From positions 1-14,203 of the forward strand of contig PWIY01000070.1 in NCBI GenBank assembly GCA_003560215.1: a DNA stretch of 14,203 bases, given 5' to 3'. Under the pieces are notes generated by a model. The model was not told the DNA's origin and did not search any database. It saw only the letters and a list, made by a program, of their open reading frames with translations. Position 1 is the first letter of the stretch, and every line of letters starts with the position of its first letter. The stretch is from Bacteroidales bacterium. Lineage in GTDB: Bacteria > Bacteroidota > Bacteroidia > Bacteroidales > UBA7960. The position numbers and the translations under genes are program-made. This document shows positions 1-6,973 of the stretch, piece after piece.

Positions 1-69
1 AAACGCATTGTTTCCGTCTGGTTCATCGGTATTGTATTTTTGTGTGTGCTATTTCGCTGAAATGGAGTG

Positions 70-77
70 CAAATTTA
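70..77 (-). promoter_or_regulatory. Possible -7 box of a promoter firing left, out of the window
   Basis: On the minus strand this reads TAAATTTG, a full match to the Bacteroidota -7 consensus TAnnTTTG, followed by CACTCC. It lies 90 bp beyond the trmD stop, so it would drive a gene to the left of the window. I see no TTTG -33 element at the expected spacing. A second TAnnTTTG match (TATTTTTG, 35-42, plus strand) also sits in this 166-bp gap but has no convincing gene after it. Confidence 0.3.
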
Positions 78-166
78 GGGAATTATTTGGAACTATAATA
101 GCGGAAAGCAATTTTTATTTTCATCCCACCATCAGAACCCGGTCACTGTTTGCCGTGCGGACAGAC

Positions 167-853
167 TCAATCATCCAGCAAGCCGGGTCTTCGCTCCCTG
201 GTTCGCTCCACAGCCTTTTCATGACGCCATTCAGCAATCTTCCTGTCATGGCCCGACAACAGCACATCCGGCACCCTCCATCCTTTATAGTCAGCCGGGC
301 GCGTATATACAGGCGGCGACAACAGGTTATCCTGAAATGAATCTGACAGTGCCGATGTTTCATCGCCAAGGACACCGGGTATCAGCCGCACCACTGCATC
401 AGTGAGCACAGCAGCCGGCAACTCCCCGCCCGACAACACATAGTCTCCCACAGAGATCTCCCGGGTGATCAGATTTTCCCGTATACGCTCATCGATTCCC
501 TTGTAATGTCCACAGAGCAGGATCAGGTTATTCTGCACCGAAAGCTGATTCGCCATGCGTTGATCCAGCCTGTCGCCGTCAGGAGTCATATAAATGACTT
601 CATCATACAGCCTTTCCGCCTTCAGGGCCTCTATACAGCGCTCAACAGGTTCAATCATCATCACCATTCCGGCTCCTCCACCGAAGGGATAATCATCTAC
701 CCTGCGGTGCTTATCAGTCGAATAATCACGAATATCATGCAAGTGGATCTCCACAAGCTTCTTCTCCATTGCCCTCTTGATGATGGAGTGGGAAAAGGGC
801 CCGGCAAACATCTCCGGAAATATGGTCAGGATATCAACGCGCATGGGAATCAT
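167..853 (-). CDS. trmD: tRNA (guanine-N1-)-methyltransferase TrmD
   Basis: TrmD transfers a methyl group from S-adenosylmethionine to N1 of G37, next to the anticodon, which prevents +1 frameshifting in the cytoplasm. The 228-residue product has the usual family length and the SPOUT trefoil-knot signatures: GHYKGIDER (about 115-123) and SVGDYVLSGGE (134-144). Asp152 in the following LTDAVVRLIPGVLG stretch corresponds to the catalytic Asp169 of the E. coli enzyme. The N-terminal VDILTIFPEMF and the RRVDDYPFGGGAGMV segment are also typical. Two ATG codons compete as start (853 and 844); the second gives the MRVDILT beginning common in the family. TATTTTTG on the minus strand (866 to 859), a -7-like box, lies only 5 bp before the outer ATG, so the inner ATG or a very short leader is plausible. 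The gene lies 136 bp downstream of the TIGR02757 gene on the same strand. Confidence 0.97.
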   Translation of the reverse strand: MIPMRVDILTIFPEMFAGPFSHSIIKRAMEKKLVEIHLHDIRDYSTDKHRRVDDYPFGGGAGMVMMIEPVERCIEALKAERLYDEVIYMTPDGDRLDQRMANQLSVQNNLILLCGHYKGIDERIRENLITREISVGDYVLSGGELPAAVLTDAVVRLIPGVLGDETSALSDSFQDNLLSPPVYTRPADYKGWRVPDVLLSGHDRKIAEWRHEKAVERTRERRPGLLDD

Positions 854-989
854 TTTTGCAAAAATACAGTTTTATCCATCATTTTTGCCAGAGCTGACAG
901 CAAATAGAGTATGTCATTGTCATTCAGGAATTGCCGGCAGAATAAACGCCAACCGGTTACAAGAACCAAATAATGGTAACACCATGCCG

Positions 990-1772
990 TCAGACCCCAA
1001 GTGGATCAAAAACACCCATCCCGAAAAGGGCGAAATCATAACGAACCGGATCATCCGCGTCAAGCTGCTTCAGGCTGGCAGTCAGTTCTTCCACCGCCTT
1101 CCAGTCGTTTTGCTTCCGGCATAGCAACCCGAGTCTGCGGGCCACCCTGCCCGAATGCACATCCAGCGGACAATACAGATCCCGGGGTTCAAAGGCATCC
1201 CAGATTCCAAAATCAACACCGCCTTCATCCTTTCGGATCATCCACCGGAGAAACATATTTAACCGCTTGGCCGCCGAACCGGCAGCCGGATTACTCACAT
1301 GCTTGAGCGTTCTGGCCGGGTGTGGCAAACAAAAAAACACCTCACGGAAATAGCAAATACCATCTTTCAGTCCGCTTCCGCGGGATGCCCCCTCATGAAA
1401 AACCGCCTCCAACCCTCCGTAATTCTGATAAATATTTTTGAGCGAATACAGAAAAAAGCTGAGGTCCGTGGCACAAAAGGTGCGATGAACAAAACCGTTG
1501 AACCGCTGCAAGTCTTTCTCAGAGAAGCGCCTGACAAAATCCGACGGGGAGTTGTCCATCAGTCTCATCAGGCGCATGCCGTTATTTACAATACTTTTGC
1601 GCCGGCCCCATGCAAGGGTAGCGGAAAGAAAGCCGGCGATTTCACGGTCAGCCTTTTCAGCAAACCGATGGGGAACGAATATGGGGTCGTCCTGAATGAA
1701 GCCGGGACGATTGTATTGAGAAACTTTTTCCTCCAGAAAAAGTCTTAGTTTTTGCTGCATCATCATCTGCAT
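990..1772 (-). CDS. TIGR02757 (DUF2400) family protein
   Basis: This matches the conserved uncharacterised TIGR02757/DUF2400 family along its full length. Recognisable blocks are FLSATLAWGRRKSI, the NNGMRLMRLMDNSP helix, HRTF, NIYQNYGGLEAVF, NPAAGSAAKRLNMFLRWM (about 163-180) and CPLDVHSGRVARRLGLL (about 201-217), ending with DPVRYDFALFGMGVF. No enzymatic function is established. The LDVH..RVA.RLGL block resembles the VDTHV.RV..RLGL segment of HhH-GPD DNA glycosylases, in which the Asp is catalytic; that link is my inference. The start is unclear: the frame opens with TTG at 1787, but ATG codons follow at 1772, 1766, 1763 and 1760. I chose the outermost ATG, which gives 260 residues. The gene diverges from guaD across about 104 bp that contain a 14-bp perfect palindrome. 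Confidence 0.85.
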   Translation of the reverse strand: MQMMMQQKLRLFLEEKVSQYNRPGFIQDDPIFVPHRFAEKADREIAGFLSATLAWGRRKSIVNNGMRLMRLMDNSPSDFVRRFSEKDLQRFNGFVHRTFCATDLSFFLYSLKNIYQNYGGLEAVFHEGASRGSGLKDGICYFREVFFCLPHPARTLKHVSNPAAGSAAKRLNMFLRWMIRKDEGGVDFGIWDAFEPRDLYCPLDVHSGRVARRLGLLCRKQNDWKAVEELTASLKQLDADDPVRYDFALFGMGVFDPLGV

Positions 1773-1799
1773 GAAAGCAAGAGACAATTTGGTTTGACA

Positions 1800-1813
1800 T
1801 GTTTAATTAAACA
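1800..1813. promoter_or_regulatory. 14-bp perfect palindrome between divergent genes (candidate operator)
   Basis: TGTTTAATTAAACA is a perfect 14-bp palindrome. It sits between the divergently transcribed TIGR02757 gene (start about 1772) and guaD (start 1877), about 38 bp upstream of the guaD -7 box. Perfect dyads of this size in a short divergent spacer are often binding sites for dimeric regulators. The AT-rich core makes chance occurrence possible, and no regulator is identified. Confidence 0.35.
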
Positions 1814-1850
1814 AAAACCCCGCCATAAGGGTTCATCCCTTCTCTTTTCC

Positions 1851-1858
1851 TATATTTG
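1851..1858 (+). promoter_or_regulatory. -7 box of the guaD promoter
   Basis: TATATTTG is an exact match to the Bacteroidota -7 consensus TAnnTTTG. It ends 18 bp before the guaD ATG at 1877, which would leave a leader of roughly 10-14 nt. A clear TTTG at -33 is missing. Confidence 0.5.
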
Positions 1859-1876
1859 TTCTGACAAACCGGACGT

Positions 1877-2353
1877 ATGGATACAAAACACGCAGATTTC
1901 ATCAGGGAAGCCATCAGAATGGCAAGAAATAATGTGGAAAGTGGACAAGGGGGGCCTTTCGGGGCACTTGTGGTGAAGAACGGACAGGTAATCGGTCGCG
2001 GTGTCAACCGGGTGACCGGGAACAATGACCCTTCCGCACATGCTGAAGTGGAAGCCATCCGCGATGCCTGCAAAAATATCGGGCATTACTGGTTGAAAGA
2101 TGCCGTTATTTATGCAAGTTGCGAACCATGCCCCATGTGCCTGGGTGCAATATACTGGGCCAGAATCAAAACAATATATTTTGCGGCCGACAACAAGGAT
2201 GCTGCCAGGGCAGGATTCGACGATTCATTCATTTACCGTGAATTTGCATTGCCACGCGAAGATCGCTCTGTCCGGTCTGTTCAATTCAAAGACAGCGAAC
2301 GCAACCAGCCTTTTGATCACTGGATCAGGATGGAAAACAAAGCCAGGTATTGA
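1877..2353 (+). CDS. guaD: Guanine deaminase (cytidine-deaminase fold)
   Basis: Predicted to hydrolyse guanine to xanthine and ammonia in the cytosol. The 158-residue protein carries the zinc site of the cytidine/nucleoside deaminase fold: HAE (His55, catalytic Glu57) and PCPMC (Cys85, Cys88). Several features match Bacillus-type GuaD rather than the tRNA adenosine deaminase TadA: the GGPFGA opening (25-30), SCEPCPMCLGAIYWAR (81-96), AGFDDSFIY (112-120), and the extended C-terminal tail ending in a Tyr, which in GuaD swaps into the partner subunit of the dimer. Asp116 lies where the GuaD active-site Asp is expected. Automatic annotation may call this simply nucleoside deaminase. A -7 box lies just upstream. 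The stop codon is inside a 22-bp tandem duplication. The neighbouring mtaD and PNP genes also act on purines. Confidence 0.88.
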   Translation: MDTKHADFIREAIRMARNNVESGQGGPFGALVVKNGQVIGRGVNRVTGNNDPSAHAEVEAIRDACKNIGHYWLKDAVIYASCEPCPMCLGAIYWARIKTIYFAADNKDAARAGFDDSFIYREFALPREDRSVRSVQFKDSERNQPFDHWIRMENKARY

Positions 2354-2382
2354 AAACCCGAAGGCCAGTTATTGAAAACCCG
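2342..2382 (+). repeat. 22-bp tandem duplication across the guaD stop codon
   Basis: The 19-bp block GCCAGGTATTGAAAACCCG (2342-2360) recurs as GCCAGTTATTGAAAACCCG (2364-2382) with one mismatch and a 22-bp period. The first copy contains the last guaD codons and its TGA (2351-2353); the second is entirely non-coding. This looks like a local slippage duplication of the gene's 3' end. Confidence 0.8.
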
Positions 2383-2470
2383 TGGAAAGACATTAGCTGC
2401 CGCAGCCGAGAGAAATTCAGGAGACAATCAGGCAATTGGCATCCCAATTCAGACAAACTGCCCCGGAGCT

Positions 2471-2605
2471 AATGGTCATAAACTGCAACGGCACCAATTG
2501 CCATAAACTACAACGGCACCGATGGCCATAAACTACAACGGAACCGATGGCCATAAACTGCAAGGGAACCGATGGCCATAAACTGCAACAGAACTAATGG
2601 CCATT
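2471..2605 (+). repeat. 25-bp tandem repeat array, 5 full units plus a partial sixth
   Basis: Five contiguous 25-bp units start at 2471, 2496, 2521, 2546 and 2571, followed by a 10-bp partial unit (2596-2605). Shared words are ATGGCCATAAACT and CAACGG.ACC, with a few substitutions per unit. Units 3-5 contain the 8-bp palindrome ATGGCCAT, and the partial unit is the 10-bp palindrome AATGGCCATT. The period is not a multiple of three, and reading frames close quickly, so it is not coding. The partial unit encodes the last three residues of mtaD (Asn-Gly-His), and its TAG lies at the junction with unit 5. The array fills most of the 240-bp gap between the convergent guaD and mtaD genes. There are no unique spacers, so it is not a CRISPR. 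I see no clear hairpin-plus-T-run terminator in the gap. Confidence 0.95.
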
Positions 2606-3973
2606 GAAAATACCGAGCCGCATCGCTTCTTCCCGTATTTTGTGTGCGATCCCTTCTACTTTATCATACAACCGTCCGAGATCCAGGGTGCATAGCTTAC
2701 GATCAAAAAGCAACCATCGCCCGTCTACCATGACGTGTTGCACATCGCTTCCCCGCAGGCTGTATACGATCAGGGAATATATATTGTACACCGGATGGGC
2801 ATGTGGTTGATTCATGTCCAATACAATCAGATCAGCTTTCTTCCCTTTTTCCAGCGACCCGATCTCTCCTTCCAGCCCAAGCAACCTTGCCCCGCCCATG
2901 GTAGCCATCTCCAGGGCTTCCCTGGCACTGATCACCGTCGGATCACCGCTGTTGAGCTTATGCATGAATGCCATGGTTCGCATCTCGTCAAAAAGATCCA
3001 GATCGTTGTTGCTGGCAACTCCGTCGGTACCGATCCCGACCCTTACTCCCGCCTTCATCAATTGAGGGACAGGTGCCGCACCGCTGGCAAGTTTCATGTT
3101 ACACTGCGGGTTATGGGCGACTCCTGCTCCATGATCCGCCAGCAGCCGGATGTCCTCATCAGTCAGGTGAACCCCGTGGGCTGCCACCACATTATGATCA
3201 AGTACTCCTGTAAGGCAAAGGTGTTTTGCCGGAGAGTGTCCGAATTTTTTCTGTATATGATCGAACTCCCAGCGGGTTTCGGCCAGATGGACATTGTAGA
3301 GCAATCCGTGGTGATCAGCCAGTTCCTTGCCTCGCTTCAGCCAATGGGGAGAAACCGTGTAAGGCGAATGAACCCCGACGCCAATGCGCAAACGGGGATG
3401 GTCCTTCCACCGCTCCAGCAGTCTTTCAATATTGGACACCCCTTCGGTGGGAGAAGGACTGTTTGGGGCAGGAAAATCAATCAGACTCTCACTCAGCACA
3501 GCCCGGATCCCCACCTGATCAACCACTTCCGCCATTTCACCCATGTAGTAATACATGTCATTGAAAGTGGTTGTACCCGATAGGAGCATTTCGGCAATGG
3601 CCAGCCTGGTTCCCGCCCGCACATTTTCCGGACTGGTAAAGGCAGATTCAGTAGGAAAGATATAGTCATAGAGCCAGTCCCGAAGCGGCAAATCATCCGC
3701 AAACCCACGGTAAATGGTCATGGGGGAATGGGTATGTGTATTGATCAGCCCGGGCATCACCAGCTTCCGCCGGCCGTCAATCACATTTGATGCATTAAAA
3801 GAGGCATCCAGATCCCTGGTTGCACCCACCCCGACAATCAGGTTATCCCTGACAGCCACCGCGCCATTTGAAATCACACTGGCCTCAGCATCCATTGTCA
3901 CCACAAGGGCGTTGCGGATCAGCACATCAGCTTTTTCGGGCGAATCGTTGCCGGAGCCGGGACGAAATTCCAT
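2594..3973 (-). CDS. mtaD: Amidohydrolase, MTA/S-adenosylhomocysteine deaminase type
   Basis: Member of the metal-dependent amidohydrolases that deaminate 5'-methylthioadenosine and S-adenosylhomocysteine to the inosyl forms; related enzymes act on other aminated purines, so the substrate is inferred. Visible metal and active-site residues are HTH (His80, His82) in PGLINTHTHSPM, His229 with Glu232 in NVHLAET, His266 in AAHGVHL and Asp317 in GIGTDG. The substrate-side block NPQCNMKLASG (about 288-298) and SNNDLDLFDEMR are typical. Length from the ATG at 3973 is 459 residues, close to the family norm. The frame stays open to 4126, but the extra 51 residues do not resemble the family, and a -7 promoter box lies inside that stretch, so I reject the longer start. 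The 3' end is part of the 25-bp repeat array. The gene diverges from the C1 peptidase gene. Confidence 0.9.
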   Translation of the reverse strand: MEFRPGSGNDSPEKADVLIRNALVVTMDAEASVISNGAVAVRDNLIVGVGATRDLDASFNASNVIDGRRKLVMPGLINTHTHSPMTIYRGFADDLPLRDWLYDYIFPTESAFTSPENVRAGTRLAIAEMLLSGTTTFNDMYYYMGEMAEVVDQVGIRAVLSESLIDFPAPNSPSPTEGVSNIERLLERWKDHPRLRIGVGVHSPYTVSPHWLKRGKELADHHGLLYNVHLAETRWEFDHIQKKFGHSPAKHLCLTGVLDHNVVAAHGVHLTDEDIRLLADHGAGVAHNPQCNMKLASGAAPVPQLMKAGVRVGIGTDGVASNNDLDLFDEMRTMAFMHKLNSGDPTVISAREALEMATMGGARLLGLEGEIGSLEKGKKADLIVLDMNQPHAHPVYNIYSLIVYSLRGSDVQHVMVDGRWLLFDRKLCTLDLGRLYDKVEGIAHKIREEAMRLGIFNGH

Positions 3974-3988
3974 AAAATTTGTTTTCTG

Positions 3989-4019
3989 CAAAGCTAACCA
4001 ATAATCAGCGAACCCGAAA
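3989..4019 (-). promoter_or_regulatory. mtaD promoter (TTTC-N19-TAGCTTTG)
   Basis: On the minus strand TAGCTTTG (3996 to 3989) matches the Bacteroidota -7 consensus TAnnTTTG. TTTC (4019 to 4016) lies 19 nt upstream at the expected position of the TTTG -33 element, with one mismatch. The -7 box ends 15 bp before the ATG at 3973, giving a leader of about 10 nt. It falls inside the open frame upstream of that ATG and so supports the shorter start. Confidence 0.5.
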
Positions 4020-4132
4020 AACCGGGAGTGGCATCTGCCCGGAATAATCCACAAAAAAGAAGCGGGAACTATCCGGAATTTTTGTAATATTGGTCCTGTC
4101 ATTTCCTCATCCATCCACAAAAACAAAAAATC

Positions 4133-5275
4133 ATGCGAAAAAGTTTTCTGTTTATTCTTTCATTGATATTCATCGCGTCCCTGTCTGTTGCACAAACAGA
4201 GGAGTCATATGAATTTACAAAGACCATTGACCTCCCTGCCGGGCCTGTGCAAAACCAGTACCGGACAGGCACCTGCTGGAGTTATGCCACCATCTCATTT
4301 ATCGAATCAGAAATGATCCGGCTTGATAAGGGCACGCACCGTCTTTCAGAGATGTATATGGTCCGTTATGTTTACCCCGAAAAAGCCAGACGCTATGTGC
4401 GCCGTCATGGCAATCTGAACTTCGGACAGGGCAGCCTTTCGCATGATGTAATGAAGGTGATCGCAAATCACGGGATGGTTCCCGAATCGGTTTATGACGG
4501 CCTGAATTACGGCATGGATACACACAACCACGGTGAACTGGCAGCCGTTCTGAGCGGTATGCTGGACGGGGTTCTGAGCAGGCGAAGCGGGCTGCTCACC
4601 GATGTTTGGCTTGATGCCTATGAAAGTGTTCTGGACACCTACCTGGGGGAAGTCCCGGAATTTTTTGAGTATGAGGGGCAAACCTACACCCCCGAGAGTT
4701 TTGCCGTTGAAATGGGCATTGATACTGATAATTATGTGGAGCTGACTTCCTTTACACATCACCCTTATTATGAACAGTTTGTGCTGGAGGTCCCCGACAA
4801 CTGGGCCGATGCACTGTATTACAACCTTCCGCTTGATGAACTGATGGAAGTCATGAATCATGCCCTTATAAATGGCTATACCATTGCCTGGGATGGCGAT
4901 GTCAGTGAACGGGGATTCTCTCACCGGGATGCACTGGCAGTGCTGCCAGCCACACCATGGGCAGAAATGAGCGATCAGGAAAGAAGCAATTTGTTCAAGT
5001 TTCCCCATGAGGAACAAATCGTTACACCGGAACTTCGCCAACAGCATTTTGACAACTTCTCCACCACAGACGACCACCTGATGCACATTACCGGGATGGC
5101 GACTGACCAGAACGATACACTGTATTACCTGACCAAAAACTCGTATGGTGCTGATGGCAATGACATGGGCGGATATCTTTATATGTCGGCTCCTTACGTA
5201 CAGAAAAAAACCATTGGCATCATGGTGCACAAAGACGCCATTCCTGCAGATACAAGAGAAAGGATCGGGTTATAG
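4133..5275 (+). CDS. Exported C1-family cysteine peptidase (bleomycin hydrolase/PepC-like)
   Basis: A papain-fold cysteine peptidase of the bleomycin hydrolase/aminopeptidase C group. Residues 1-20 form a signal peptide (Arg-Lys, then a hydrophobic core FLFILSLIFIASL, with a likely cleavage near SVA-Q), which suggests export to the periplasm or outer surface. The catalytic set is visible: oxyanion Gln42 and nucleophile Cys48 in NQYRTGTCWSYAT, His315 in DDHLMHITGMA, and Asn336 in LTKNSYG. At 380 residues it is shorter than cytoplasmic PepC (about 440), which has no signal peptide. Whether it is an aminopeptidase or oligomerises as a barrel like bleomycin hydrolase cannot be judged. It lies 59 bp upstream of the purine nucleoside phosphorylase gene on the same strand and may be co-transcribed, although the functional link is unclear. 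TAATATTG at 4085-4092 is a one-mismatch -7 box upstream. Confidence 0.88.
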   Translation: MRKSFLFILSLIFIASLSVAQTEESYEFTKTIDLPAGPVQNQYRTGTCWSYATISFIESEMIRLDKGTHRLSEMYMVRYVYPEKARRYVRRHGNLNFGQGSLSHDVMKVIANHGMVPESVYDGLNYGMDTHNHGELAAVLSGMLDGVLSRRSGLLTDVWLDAYESVLDTYLGEVPEFFEYEGQTYTPESFAVEMGIDTDNYVELTSFTHHPYYEQFVLEVPDNWADALYYNLPLDELMEVMNHALINGYTIAWDGDVSERGFSHRDALAVLPATPWAEMSDQERSNLFKFPHEEQIVTPELRQQHFDNFSTTDDHLMHITGMATDQNDTLYYLTKNSYGADGNDMGGYLYMSAPYVQKKTIGIMVHKDAIPADTRERIGL

Positions 5276-5334
5276 AGCAGAACCTGGCAGGCAGCGATAA
5301 GCAAACAGACTTCGTAAAACCAAAATCAAAAACC

Positions 5335-6150
5335 ATGATAGAACAATTGAAAGAAACAGCAGCTTTTCTGAAAGAGAAAACAGGTGCCGCCCCGGAAGTT
5401 GGCATTGTACTGGGAAGCGGATTGGGCGGACTGGTCGATGAGATCCGTGTGTCTCACCGAATGGCCTACGCTGACATTCCCAATTTTCTTTCATCCACAG
5501 TGGAGGGCCATGCAGGGCAACTGATTTTCGGAGAACTGGGAGGCAAACAGGTGATGGCCATGCAGGGCCGCTTTCACTATTATGAGGGTTATGACCTGCA
5601 AAAGGTGACATTTCCCATTCGTGTAATGCGACTGATGGGCGTCCACACCCTGATGGTCTCCAACGCGGCAGGTGGTCTGAACCCGGCATTTGAGACCGGA
5701 GATCTGATGATCATCCGCGACCATATCAATCATTTTCCGGACAATCCGCTGAGGGGGCCAAATATTGATGAACTGGGAACACGCTTCCCGGAAATGAGTG
5801 AAACCTATTGCCGCCAACTCATCAGCAAGGCCAAACAGATCGCTTTGCGGAACAAAATCAGGTTCCAGTCCGGGGTATACATAGGAAGTCCGGGCCCCAC
5901 CCTCGAAACACCTGCTGAATACAGAATGTTTCGCATTTTTGGTGCTGACTCCACCGGTATGTCTACCGTTCCGGAAGTAATTGTGGCCCGCCATGCCGGA
6001 ATGAAATGCTTTGGCATCTCAGTAATTACCAACCTGTCTGAACCTTCTGAAATGGACAAACCCACGACCCACGAAGAAGTCCAGCAGGTAGCCGGAGAAG
6101 CTGCCTCGAAAATGAGCTTGCTGTTCAGGGAACTTATACAGGAGATTTAG
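5335..6150 (+). CDS. punA: Purine nucleoside phosphorylase (trimeric class)
   Basis: Catalyses phosphorolysis of purine (deoxy)nucleosides to the free base and (deoxy)ribose 1-phosphate in the cytosol. The 271-residue length fits the homotrimeric PNP class related to human PNP. Visible motifs are the phosphate-binding GSGLGG (27-32), GRFHYYEGY (78-86; Arg79 and His81 correspond to human Arg84 and His86), SNAAGGLNPAFETGD (109-123), TLETPAEYRM with Glu191 (human Glu201, base binding), GMSTVPEVIVARHAGM (208-223) and Asn233 in ITNLS (human Asn243). It follows the C1 peptidase gene by 59 bp with no evident promoter between them. The LexA-like gene converges on it with 6 bp between the stop codons. 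With guaD and mtaD nearby, it could use guanosine or the methylthioinosine made from MTA; the latter is inference. Confidence 0.95.
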   Translation: MIEQLKETAAFLKEKTGAAPEVGIVLGSGLGGLVDEIRVSHRMAYADIPNFLSSTVEGHAGQLIFGELGGKQVMAMQGRFHYYEGYDLQKVTFPIRVMRLMGVHTLMVSNAAGGLNPAFETGDLMIIRDHINHFPDNPLRGPNIDELGTRFPEMSETYCRQLISKAKQIALRNKIRFQSGVYIGSPGPTLETPAEYRMFRIFGADSTGMSTVPEVIVARHAGMKCFGISVITNLSEPSEMDKPTTHEEVQQVAGEAASKMSLLFRELIQEI

Positions 6151-6156
6151 TCGGCG

Positions 6157-6960
6157 CTAGCGGCCTTCTCCTTTCTTCAACGCTTCCACATCATCGCGCA
6201 AACGGTTTACCTGCCGGGCCAGCTCCTGATGCGGAAGGTCGGGGTCGGGCATTTCATTGCTGATGTAATTGACAAACTTCCACACCTCCCGGACATCATT
6301 CACATGCACGTCATAAGGTTCATAGGCCGGATTCAGGGAATGCAGGCGCAATTTACCTTCTTTGCGGATCAGGTTTTCCACCACCTTAAAAACCACCCCG
6401 TCATCCAGGGTGTGCACCACATAGGCATGACGGTTCCGGATCAATTGCCAGTTCTGGACAAACTCACAGGTCACCCAGGCTCCGTCAGGGATGGGCAACA
6501 TGCTGTCGCCGGACACCTGGAAGCTGCGATATTTTTTCTGTTTGGACAAAAACGGCATCTGGAAGGTGGGCAACACCTTAATAAATTCCGGATCGGCAAA
6601 CCCTGCACGGTAACCCGCCTTGGCTTTTTCCGATACCAACTCGATATTTTCTTCGTTCTCCCGGTCCACCGTCGTGGCCAGAACCCGCAGCTTACTCCCG
6701 GTAAGAAATACATCGTATCCCCTTTCCAGTTGAGACAACTGACTTTCAGCCAGTGTTGAAAGATCGGTTTTGACAAGGGTATCAATTGATACATTGAAAT
6801 ACCTGGAAAAAGCCACCAGTGCCTCCAACCCCGGCTGCGCCACTTCGTTCTCATAACCACTCAGCGTAGACCGTTTCATTTCCAGGGCAACAGCCACATC
6901 ATCCTGGGTGCGCCCCCGTCGCTTACGCAACAACTTAATGTTTGATCCAAAAAGACCCAT
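6157..6960 (-). CDS. XRE-family HTH repressor with S24/LexA-type autoprotease domain
   Basis: A LexA/CI-like regulator of 267 residues, predicted to repress DNA-damage genes and inactivate itself by RecA-stimulated self-cleavage. Residues about 7-60 form an XRE/Cro-type HTH (SNIKLLRKRRGRTQDDVAVAL, then STLSGYENEVAQP). The S24 domain carries nucleophile Ser153 in VSGDSMLP and general base Lys192 in GVVFKVV. The Ala-Gly pairs in EKAKAGYRAGF (115/116, 119/120) are candidate cleavage sites. The C-terminus (about 243-265) looks like a short coiled coil. Unlike E. coli LexA, the DNA-binding domain is Cro-like rather than winged. It is divergent from dinB-dnaE, which suggests it controls them. A 17-bp direct repeat of an imperfect dyad lies immediately upstream of its start and is a good candidate for an autoregulatory operator. 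The start ATG at 6960 gives the expected N-terminus. Confidence 0.9.
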   Translation of the reverse strand: MGLFGSNIKLLRKRRGRTQDDVAVALEMKRSTLSGYENEVAQPGLEALVAFSRYFNVSIDTLVKTDLSTLAESQLSQLERGYDVFLTGSKLRVLATTVDRENEENIELVSEKAKAGYRAGFADPEFIKVLPTFQMPFLSKQKKYRSFQVSGDSMLPIPDGAWVTCEFVQNWQLIRNRHAYVVHTLDDGVVFKVVENLIRKEGKLRLHSLNPAYEPYDVHVNDVREVWKFVNYISNEMPDPDLPHQELARQVNRLRDDVEALKKGEGR

Positions 6961-6973
6961 ATCTGTCAGTTCA

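Noticed and set aside
854..989. Possible small gene or RNA between the TIGR02757 gene and trmD
   Set aside because: Only 136 bp, with a weak 5-bp stem (973-985) and no open frame or RNA signature I could support.
2471..2605. 25-bp array as a small repetitive protein
   Set aside because: The period is not a multiple of three, and frames close within about 20 codons.
2735..3583. Plus-strand open frame of 282 codons opposite mtaD
   Set aside because: It is a shadow of the well-supported amidohydrolase gene, with no recognisable domain.
3974..4126. N-terminal 51-residue extension of mtaD (start at 4126)
   Set aside because: The extension does not resemble the amidohydrolase family, and a TAGCTTTG -7 box with a near -33 element sits inside it, upstream of the ATG at 3973.
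4346..5230. Minus-strand open frame of 294 codons opposite the C1 peptidase gene
   Set aside because: The plus-strand gene has a signal peptide and a full catalytic set; the antisense frame shows no family features.
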